Below are positions 7,466 to 13,918 of a DNA stretch of 56,373 nt, in pieces. The notes under the pieces were generated by a model. It did not search any database. It saw only the letters and a list, made by a program, of their open reading frames with translations, and was not told the DNA's origin. The translations under genes were made by a program, and so were the position numbers. The stretch lies in assembly GCA_013288815.1 (NCBI GenBank), contig JABDBD010000017.1, positions 1-56,373 on the forward strand. Direction: 5' to 3'. This DNA is from Gammaproteobacteria bacterium (GTDB lineage Bacteria; Pseudomonadota; Gammaproteobacteria; DSM-16500). Each line of letters starts with the position of its first letter. Position 1 is the stretch's first letter.

Positions 7466-7990
7466 TTACAAATCCAATTGCTTTATTATACTCAATGGCA
7501 AAAATAATCGACGATTATTATCGGGAAATTCTATAAATCCAAATTCTTTATAAAACGCTACTGCTTCATTATTTTTAGCATCTACGATAACAGCAACAAT
7601 ACCGATCTGGTTACTAACAGATACGCTTCGTTTTAACGCATCCATCAATAGATATGAACCTACACCACTGCCTCGTGATTTTTTATCCCTAGCCAATCTT
7701 CCTAACAAAATTCCAGGCAGAACAGGATACCGGGGCAACTTTCTTACAATTTCATCAGGCAATTCACCTGTAAATATTCCTATGGATGAGATCGTATAAT
7801 ACCCTAATACTTCTTCAGAATTTTCAGGCGTTAATACATAAGTAACTGCCACATTTTTTTTAATATCTTGGCTTGCTTGAGTCTTCAGATATTGATCCAA
7901 CGCCTCTATGCCACATTCAAATTCGCTTTTTTTATGCTTTTTATCTAATGGTTCGATAATATATTTAGAAGAATTATTTTCATCCGTCAT
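7466..7990 (-). CDS. tacT: GNAT-family toxin of a TacA-TacT type toxin-antitoxin system
   Basis: A 174-aa GNAT acetyltransferase. Members of this toxin family acetylate the amino group of charged tRNAs and stop translation. Visible features: the N-terminal PLDKKHKKSEFECGIEALDQYL typical of TacT/AtaT/KacT, a beta4 strand VLGYYTISS, the acetyl-CoA loop GRLARDKKSRGSGVG (R-G-S-G-V-G), and the late Tyr in AVAFYKEFGF that acts as general acid in this family. The start overlaps the antitoxin stop by four bases (ATGA type), giving translational coupling. Length and gene order match the family, and nothing suggests inactivation. Confidence 0.88.
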   Translation of the reverse strand: MTDENNSSKYIIEPLDKKHKKSEFECGIEALDQYLKTQASQDIKKNVAVTYVLTPENSEEVLGYYTISSIGIFTGELPDEIVRKLPRYPVLPGILLGRLARDKKSRGSGVGSYLLMDALKRSVSVSNQIGIVAVIVDAKNNEAVAFYKEFGFIEFPDNNRRLFLPLSIIKQLDL

Positions 7991-8283
7991 TTCGAAATAA
8001 CATCCTTTTTATATTTTTTAGCGGCTTTCAATAACCTATCAGATGGCCTCGGTGAGCTTAATAATGCCTGAATAAAAACATCACGATCTTTGACAGACAA
8101 ATGCAATTGTTGGTATTCCTGTATCACGCGAACAGCTGCTTCATAAGCAGAGTGAATAACAAAATCCGTTAATGTTCGACCTGATAACTCAGCCGCGTTT
8201 TTTAATACGCTTTTTTTATCTGCACTGATTCTCGCTTCCAATCTCTCGACGTCAGATGTGTTTTTTGCTGCTGGATGCACCAT
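7987..8283 (-). CDS. tacA: DUF1778 ribbon-helix-helix antitoxin (TacA-like)
   Basis: A 98-aa protein. The N-terminal half (RLEARISADKKSVLKNAAEL then SGRTLTDFVIHSAYEAA) is a DUF1778 ribbon-helix-helix domain that dimerises and binds the operator. The C-terminal part (DRDVFIQALLSSPRPSDRLLKAAK) is the toxin-wrapping segment, with the typical F-x-ALLSPP-like block. A GAGG sits nine bases before the ATG at 8283. It is first in the operon with the GNAT toxin and is expected to repress its own promoter at 8319-8346. Confidence 0.88.
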   Translation of the reverse strand: MVHPAAKNTSDVERLEARISADKKSVLKNAAELSGRTLTDFVIHSAYEAAVRVIQEYQQLHLSVKDRDVFIQALLSSPRPSDRLLKAAKKYKKDVISK

Positions 8284-8318
8284 AATGTTGTACCTCTATT
8301 GGCCTTTGCTATACTTAT

Positions 8319-8346
8319 ATTATACGGCAGATTGCCGTACTGTCAA
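8319..8346 (-). promoter_or_regulatory. TacA-TacT promoter with palindromic operator in the spacer
   Basis: On the minus strand TTGACA (8346-8341) and TATAAT (8324-8319) are both perfect consensus elements, separated by 16 bases. The spacer plus the first -10 bases form a perfect palindrome TACGGCA-gat-TGCCGTA (8323-8339). An RHH repressor bound here would block polymerase, the expected autoregulation of this toxin-antitoxin class. Confidence 0.8.
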
Positions 8347-8384
8347 CTGAGCTGCTACGGCATAAATAGATAGTAAATTCATGT

Positions 8385-8405
8385 GTATTCTAAATTGTAG
8401 AATAC
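8385..8405. promoter_or_regulatory. Extra operator-like palindrome of the wHTH type
   Basis: GTATTCT-aaattgt-AGAATAC is a perfect 7+7 inverted repeat and contains the same TATTC-N9-GAATA core as the promoter/operator of the 270-815 regulator. It lies 65 bases ahead of the relic promoter at 8452-8488, so it may have been a second upstream site of the lost regulator gene. Confidence 0.5.
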
Positions 8406-8451
8406 AAAAGAATGGCGTCACCCAGGCCTATGTAGGTTCTCTCGACTCAGA

Positions 8452-8488
8452 TTGACATTTTTCATTCCGTATTCTAGAATTTGGAATA
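8452..8488 (+). promoter_or_regulatory. Relic promoter/operator of a deleted wHTH regulator copy
   Basis: TTGACA (8452-8457), 17 bases, TAGAAT (8475-8480) and the overlapping TATTC-N9-GAATA repeat (8470-8488) duplicate the control region at 214-251 almost base for base. Transcription from here would now enter the IS that begins at 8493 instead of a regulator gene. Confidence 0.7.
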
Positions 8489-8492
8489 TAGA

Positions 8493-9347
8493 GAGCCTCT
8501 TGCAAAATTCCACCCGCTTAAAAATGTAAAGCCAGCACTTATTAGCTAAAATTTTCAATTTTCTTCAACGCATACTGCGGTACTTCTCTCTTTGTAGCGC
8601 TGTTTTTCGTGTGGCAAAAATTCTCGGATATTGTTTTCACGACGATGATTAAAATCAATGAGAGGAACACGTCCCAATGATTGACTATGAGTGCGAATGA
8701 TATCTGCATCATAAGCAGCATCCATTAAGTCATATAAATTGACTACACGCTGTGATGTGATTGTCGCGAGAGGAATAGCAACTTGGCTATCATGTGTTGA
8801 CGCAGATGTTAAGATCGCAGATGTGCTAATTCACTTGATGAAAATTCAGAAAATGCACGTGAAAATGTCGACTCGGATGGAATATCAGAAACTTTTTCCC
8901 ATCCGCAAATTCGTCTCAATACCTTATCACAACCTAAGCGATCGAGTAATTGCGATGTCGTTCCCATGTTATAAACAGCCTTTGCAATAAATGATCTTGC
9001 TATTGCGCAACGATCATCTTGCGGCCGACCAACATATCCGTGATAGCTTGGAATAAATTCTTCAACGCGTGATAGCTCAAGCACTGTGATTAGTTGTTGC
9101 TGTTTTTCAGTAAGAGGACCTAATTCTTCTTGTAACCAAGGAAAAAGATTTCCTTGTATCATGAGCCAACATTGTGATAACTTTTCTCCGAGTTTCATAA
9201 TCGACATTCCTTTTGTGTGCTGATTTTTTTGTGATTTGGTCGTTGCAAATTAAATCAAAATCACAGAGGTTTGTCGATTATTCTCGTTTAAATTTTTGCG
9301 TCAAAGCAAAGAAAATCCAGCTAAATTCTTAATTTTGCAATTCCCTC
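8493..9347. mobile_element. Degenerate IS4/IS5-superfamily insertion sequence
   Basis: The left end GAGCCTCTTGCAAAATT (8493-8509) is inverted at the right end as AATTTTGCAATTCCCTC (9331-9347), 13 of 17 matching. The 855-bp interior carries a broken transposase on the minus strand. The element sits exactly between the promoter and the last ~35 bases of a third regulator copy. I see no clear target duplication, consistent with an associated deletion of host DNA. Confidence 0.7.
8555..9207 (-). pseudogene. Frameshifted and internally deleted DDE transposase
   Basis: Segment 9207-8809 gives a DUF772-like N-terminal domain (QGNLFPWLQEELGPLTEKQQ, GYVGRPQDDRCAIARSFIAK, SESTFSRAFSEFS). A different frame downstream continues with DSQVAIPLATITSQRVVNLY, DLMDAAYDADIIRTHSQSLG and RVPLIDFNHRREN, then FLPHEKQRYKERS before a stop at 8555. 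The catalytic Asp region between the two segments is shortened and the C-terminal Glu region is missing, so it cannot be active. Confidence 0.65.
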
Positions 9348-9386
9348 AAAAATTATCTGAATTATTGAAATTAAAACTAAACAAAT
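9348..9386 (+). pseudogene. 3' end relic of a third wHTH regulator copy
   Basis: The sequence just beyond the IS (AAAAATTATCTGAATTATTG and the following AAATTAAAACTAAAC) closely matches bases 771-809, the last ~13 codons of the intact regulator gene. With the matching promoter left of the IS, this shows that a full regulator gene once stood here and lost everything but its two ends. Confidence 0.6.
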
Positions 9387-9402
9387 CAAAAGCTGGTACC
9401 AA

Positions 9403-9798
9403 ATGAACCGAAGCTCTGCCCAACACAATCTTGAATCACTCACACTTGTTGCCTATCGCCTTGATGATCTATGCAGAATTTTTTCAGCTGGCCTGCAAAT
9501 CGCATCAGTGATGTGCGGTGTTATATTAATAATCGCTGGGTTTCTAAAAGCCATACACTCACATCAACCCTTAAACGTGGACAGTGGTACGACTTTGATA
9601 CTCGCCTACTGCATGCTGTCTTCGATGAGCTTGTCAACTTTGTCGAAATTGAACTGGGGTAGCTTTCACAATAATGATGACAAGGAACGTTCTCGTAAAA
9701 TTTTAGATTTTCTCCATCAAATAGAAAAAAAACAAGAGGAGGAAGATACTGCAATGTTGATTCGCCTTGTTAAAATTCGGCAGAACCTTTGGACTTAA
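9403..9798 (+). CDS. Small two-TM membrane protein, unknown
   Basis: A 131-aa protein with two hydrophobic segments: about 29-50 (LQIASVMCGVILIIAGFLKA) and 62-82 (TTLILAYCMLSSMSLSTLSK). A charged, coiled-coil-like C-terminal tail follows (KILDFLHQIEKKQEEED). No family recognised. It begins 17 bases after the regulator relic, and the upstream site (AAAGCTGG) is a poor ribosome site, so expression is uncertain. It could pass for a small inner-membrane or holin-like protein, but I see no specific motif. Confidence 0.45.
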   Translation: MNRSSAQHNLESLTLVAYRLDDLCRIFSAGLQIASVMCGVILIIAGFLKAIHSHQPLNVDSGTTLILAYCMLSSMSLSTLSKLNWGSFHNNDDKERSRKILDFLHQIEKKQEEEDTAMLIRLVKIRQNLWT

Positions 9799-9854
9799 TA
9801 TTTAATGCAAAATCTGGCAATCTTAGCCACTAACAACATCCGATCCGGCACCAC

Positions 9855-11564
9855 TCAAGGATAAATTAATTCAATTGGAATAAAAACCGATAAATCCTTA
9901 GGTATCATTTTTATACCCAATCTTTCACAACGTTCACGCACTTCTTTTTCTTCAAAATGACTTGTAATTAGTACACTATTAACTTGTAATTGATAATCTT
10001 CAATAAGCTTAAATCCTGTCTGATAATAACCAAGATATTCCAAATCAAAAAAATATAAAAGAGGATTTGGTTTATCTATATTTAGTTTTTGCCACTCCAA
10101 AAATCTTTCCGGAGAAGTAAAATTTAAAATATTGACATCGAACAATAAATGATTAAATCGTTCTTTCCATAATTGATGGATTGATGAGTCATCATCTACA
10201 ATAACTAATGTTAACATGGGTGCAATTTCAAGTTTTGGTAAAAACCAAATAGGCAATGGTGCTTTAGGTATAGTAAGAGTAATATCTGTTCCCTTATCCA
10301 GCTCTGAAGAGATATTTAAACCTCCACCTAATTTTATCATCGTATTTTTTGCATGGTATATACCCAGACCCGATCCATTTTTTTTATCATAGCTTATTCC
10401 ATAGTTTCCTAGCTGCTCCAGAATATCTTGCGGAACACCTTTACCATTATCCGAAATAATTAACCGAATATGAGCATCACCATGTAAAAGCTTTATTAAA
10501 ATAGTCCCCTTTCTATTTGTAGCCTCGATAGAATTATCGATAAGATTTGAAAGCATACGCTTAAATTCTGCCAAATGAAGATTCGCAAATAAACCGTAAT
10601 TTTCAGAAGTTAACTCAAAATCGATGTTAACCTGTGAATCTAAACGCAACTGCAAGCGTTTTTCAGTAATGATTTGAAAAATGGTAGCAGCTAATAACTG
10701 CACTGAACGATCACCAGTCGATGACACTGCTTTGCGTGGATCACGATTTTTCTCAACCAAATCATTAGCAATATCTCTAATGCGATTAATAACATTTCCC
10801 ACTAATATTTTTGACTGAATAGGGATTGGCAAATCTTGACTTGTTAAAATATTCAAAGCCGCAAGAGGTGATCGAATATCATGTGCAACCTGAGCAGCCA
10901 ATGTCCCTAAAGCAGCTTTCGTCTCAATTGCAGACAATTCAGCAGACTGCTCACGAATAACCGCATCGCGTTGTTGGATAGTAATATAAAGCTCATTTTG
11001 AAACTCATATTTTGAGGTTCTTATTTTAGAATTAATAATATAAACTACAATGGAAAAAACTATTAGCGGAATCAATGTTGAACTTGTAGCTTTGTTTGGT
11101 AAATTAGAGAGACCAAATTTATATATATTTTCCCCTATATATATTGCTAACGAAATAAATGTTGTCATATAAAAAGTTCTTGCTGTAATTGGCATTAAAG
11201 CTATAGCAAAATATAGTTGAAGCAGTCCAAATATATAATCACTCTTTAAACCTCCTGTTGAAAATGAAAAGTAAGTACAAAAACAAGTTATATATAATGC
11301 TGCAACCCAAAGTGGCATCTCATACACTGAGTCTTGAAATTTTATTTTTGCTATTTTCCATGTCAGCAAAATAAAAGGCAAATATCCCACCCTAATTAAT
11401 AACCAATATAGATTAAATCCTACCCTAGCCAAGTCTTTGGAAAAAGACAGCAGAATAATAATTGTCCCCAAATAAATTATAAACGGAGGAAATGCCTTAT
11501 TAAAATCAAACTGTAGCGACCCTTCTTTCAGATTAGCATTAGCTTTCATAATATTTTTCATCAT
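9855..11564 (-). CDS. Membrane-bound hybrid sensor histidine kinase with C-terminal receiver
   Basis: A 569-aa protein. Residues ~25-190 contain about six membrane segments without a recognisable periplasmic sensor loop, a layout like LqsS-type kinases. A linker helix leads to the H-box (VAHDIRSPLAALN, phospho-His near 227). The ATPase core follows: N-box LSNLIDNSIEATN, G1 ISDNGKGVPQDIL, G2 GSGLGIYHAKNTMIKLGGG. The last ~110 residues form a receiver: acidic VDDD, an acceptor-position Asp in YFFDLEYLG, and Lys in IPKDLS. It is the last gene of a leftward set after a repressor and a response regulator; a 180-base gap separates it from the regulator. It has no clear ribosome site. The signal is unknown. 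Confidence 0.85.
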   Translation of the reverse strand: MMKNIMKANANLKEGSLQFDFNKAFPPFIIYLGTIIILLSFSKDLARVGFNLYWLLIRVGYLPFILLTWKIAKIKFQDSVYEMPLWVAALYITCFCTYFSFSTGGLKSDYIFGLLQLYFAIALMPITARTFYMTTFISLAIYIGENIYKFGLSNLPNKATSSTLIPLIVFSIVVYIINSKIRTSKYEFQNELYITIQQRDAVIREQSAELSAIETKAALGTLAAQVAHDIRSPLAALNILTSQDLPIPIQSKILVGNVINRIRDIANDLVEKNRDPRKAVSSTGDRSVQLLAATIFQIITEKRLQLRLDSQVNIDFELTSENYGLFANLHLAEFKRMLSNLIDNSIEATNRKGTILIKLLHGDAHIRLIISDNGKGVPQDILEQLGNYGISYDKKNGSGLGIYHAKNTMIKLGGGLNISSELDKGTDITLTIPKAPLPIWFLPKLEIAPMLTLVIVDDDSSIHQLWKERFNHLLFDVNILNFTSPERFLEWQKLNIDKPNPLLYFFDLEYLGYYQTGFKLIEDYQLQVNSVLITSHFEEKEVRERCERLGIKMIPKDLSVFIPIELIYP

Positions 11565-11743
11565 AATCTTGCATATATTTTAGGAGTATATTCACAACTT
11601 TCTTTTTGAAATTTGTCAATTTCGTATTTTAGTAATCCGACATTTCCAGCATATGGAAAATGACCATAATCAATTATTGTCAAATGTATAACTTTTCATT
11701 ACCTCTCCCTAAAAAAAAATAGTGTCATTACTACTTAAATAAA

Positions 11744-12675
11744 TCACGATTCCAGAATCGACCAATAATATCGTTCTCTGCCATCCAAGATACTAGGATC
11801 ATGTAAATGATCTACCCATTGATCAAATTCGCAATTCCACGACTCCTTTTTAATTCCAAAAAACGGTATTTTATTTCGTTGAGTTACAGACTGAATATGC
11901 AAGTTAACTTCATCAACATCAGTATATATCTCAGTAAAATTATTTAAACTTCGATCTGTGTGAGTTATAAAGTATTTAATAGCGCCATTTGCATTGATTG
12001 TTAGAAATGTACCGTTCTTGTCTACAACATAATATTCACAAATTTGATTTCCTTTGCACCATTCATCAAAAAATTCTATGAAGACCGGATCGGATTGCGG
12101 TAACTTATAATCAACTTCTAAATGTGACAACAGGTGCTTAGTAACATCGGTAAAATATTGCTTTTGCAATCTTGTAATTTGTGTCGTTAAATCTGCTGAG
12201 AGCGCCAAATTATCTTTTCGAAAAAAACAGTCAATAACTCCATCATTAAAAGCATCAACTGCTTTCTGATGACTCGCTTCTCCGGTAAGCAGTATTTTCT
12301 TGATAGGAAGTCCACGCAATTCATAGCATAATTCTATGCCATTTTTTTGTGGCATGTTATAATCAATAATCATAACAGCAACATCTTGAAGTCGCTGAGA
12401 ATTATCACGCAAATCCAGAACGGAATTAAGATTAATGTCAACAGGCAAATGATCAGTTAGATCATAATCCTCGTGCTCTCTATAACCCCTCAACAATGCC
12501 AATGATGTTGAAATAGATTGATATTGCTTAAAAAAATTCATACATTTTTCGGGAGAGTCATGGATTTCAATATCATAATTATTTTTAAATCGCTCAATTC
12601 TACTTGCAAAAATAGCTCATCATCATCGACCCACATTAATTTAGTGGGATGTAAAATTAATGGCATTCCGAACAT
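11744..12675 (-). pseudogene. Response regulator broken by a one-base deletion (or phase-variable)
   Basis: A good start (ATG 12675 with GGAG upstream) opens MFGMPLILHPTKLMWVDDDE, the acidic pocket of a receiver. This frame ends early. The remaining receiver lies in the next frame: MNFFKQYQSI, then VMIIDYNMPQKNGIELCYEL with the acceptor Asp, LLTGEASH, and FFRKDN with the conserved Lys. Adding one A to the five-A run at 12582-12586 rejoins them seamlessly (VELSDLKNNYDIEIHDSPEK), giving ~310 residues. The ~130-residue C-terminal output domain is not a known DNA-binding type. It lies 16 bases after the repressor and upstream of the kinase, so it is probably the kinase partner. Without restoration the product lacks its first ~45 residues. 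Confidence 0.7.
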
Positions 12676-12690
12676 GTCTTTTCTCCATAT

Positions 12691-13308
12691 TTATTTTGAA
12701 TTATATAAAATTAATTTCCGTTGATACTCTATTACAACGCCCAGCAAACAGCCGGGTGTAAACAATGTCATCTCTTTATTGTCTAAAGAAACCAAATAAT
12801 TTTTTCCATCTCGATTTACAAATTGTTTGATGATTAAATTCAAATGATCACCTTTGGAAATCACAAGATCACCATGTTGAGGAGTAACATCCGAATCAAC
12901 AACAATATAACTACCAGACGGAAACAGGAGTTCATATCCTTCTTCAATGCGTAAGGCAAAAACATGCATACCATAATTACGTTCGGTACTTACATAAAAA
13001 ACATGATTGGGCGAAATAACAGAAAATTCCTTAGCCTCTACCCAACTAAGTAAAGGTATATGATGCTTTTGTTTCGATGCATCTGTCGTGTTATCCAAGC
13101 TATTCTCTGCCTCCAGAAAATATTCCAAGGGAACAGAAAAATATCGAGCAATAGGTAACAAAGTCGCTATGGTCGGATTAGTTATTTCTTTGCTGCGAAT
13201 TTTTTTGAAGGTACTTGCCGGAATCCCGAGTTTTTTTGCCAATTTCATCCCAGAAATGCCTTCACTCGCCATCAATATATTTATTTTATTTCCAATTTCT
13301 CTGAACAT
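12691..13308 (-). CDS. CI/LexA-like repressor with HTH_3 and degenerate S24 domain
   Basis: A 205-aa protein starting at ATG 13308 (a TTG two codons earlier is less likely). Residues ~5-60 are a Cro/CI-type helix-turn-helix (GMKLAKKLGIPASTFKKIRS then ITNPTIATLLPIARYF). Residues ~95-200 have the S24/LexA C-terminal fold (ALRIEEGYELLFPSGSYIVV, then TPQHGDLVISK, LNLIIKQF). The catalytic Ser of the usual G-D-S-M motif is absent (EEGYEL), although the Lys equivalent remains, so self-cleavage is unlikely. It would act as a constitutive or ligand-controlled repressor. First gene of the kinase/regulator operon. Confidence 0.8.
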   Translation of the reverse strand: MFREIGNKINILMASEGISGMKLAKKLGIPASTFKKIRSKEITNPTIATLLPIARYFSVPLEYFLEAENSLDNTTDASKQKHHIPLLSWVEAKEFSVISPNHVFYVSTERNYGMHVFALRIEEGYELLFPSGSYIVVDSDVTPQHGDLVISKGDHLNLIIKQFVNRDGKNYLVSLDNKEMTLFTPGCLLGVVIEYQRKLILYNSK

Positions 13309-13321
13309 GATCAATACCAGG

Positions 13322-13338
13322 CCAGCAATATTTGCTGG
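13322..13338. promoter_or_regulatory. Palindrome at the repressor gene start
   Basis: CCAGCAA-tat-TTGCTGG is a perfect 7+7 inverted repeat ending 14 bases before the repressor ATG. Position and symmetry suit an operator for autoregulation, although it is so close that it could instead shape the leader mRNA. Confidence 0.5.
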
Positions 13339-13880
13339 ATCGTATAGTAGCCAGATAAAAAATTAATTGCAAGTATAAATTCTTGGATAAATTCTTGGAT
13401 AAAGACAGGACTATTTGGAGCCAAAAACCAATTGTCAATAGCCCTTACTGCATACTAACTCTTGACTCAAAAACGTATTCAAATGCAGGTAAACAAAAAA
13501 TATCAAGCCTTATATAGTCGCTGGCGCTAAACTACTTATGCGATTTTTTTCCTACTTGGCGGCTTCTGGTGTCTTATTAATTGCCGCATATTAAATCCTA
13601 GAACTGAAGTATACCCTGAACACTCAATTGCTTTATCTGATTTCATCCGACTTCTTCATTGATGGATTGATGAGTCATCATCTACAATATCTAATTTTTT
13701 ACTCTCTCAAACATTTTCTGCAGACGTTGATTTCTCTGCATTAAAAATATTCGAGTCAAAAGTCAATATCAATCAGAATTAAAAATTCTAGTTTGATGTT
13801 GACCGATCTAGATCGCGTTTGCAGCATTGAAATCAAATGGCATTGATATAGTACCCGCTGATTGAAATCATAGGTATTAT
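13339..13880. other. Gene-free 540-base stretch with small relics
   Basis: I find no credible gene. It contains a 12-base tandem duplication of ATTCTTGGATAA (13379-13402) and an 18-codon signal-peptide-like ORF (13538-13594, MRFFSYLAASGVLLIAAY) without a ribosome site. It also holds the receiver-domain relic listed separately. The sequence has the look of a deletion scar upstream of the repressor operon. Confidence 0.4.
13658..13688 (-). pseudogene. 31-base relic identical to part of the kinase receiver domain
   Basis: The minus strand encodes IVDDDSSIHQ, and 31 consecutive bases are identical to 10173-10203 in the histidine kinase gene (its receiver acidic pocket). Flanking bases diverge at once. 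This points to a former second copy of the kinase or a gene-conversion footprint. Confidence 0.55.
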
Positions 13881-13906
13881 CCTAGATTCGGCAGTTAGAA
13901 TCTAGG
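13881..13906. repeat. Solo 26-bp palindrome of the hairpin-MITE family
   Basis: CCTAGATTC-GGCAGTTA-GAATCTAGG: perfect 9-base arms around the same 8-base core that forms both ends of the MITEs at 946-1120 and 46799-46975. It lies 12 bases past the stop of the 909-aa gene. Confidence 0.75.
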
Positions 13907-13918
13907 TTTAAGCACAAA

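Noticed and set aside
7987..8283. DUF1778 gene as a CopG plasmid-copy regulator
   Set aside because: It overlaps a GNAT toxin gene in the exact TacA-TacT order, and no replication gene is nearby.
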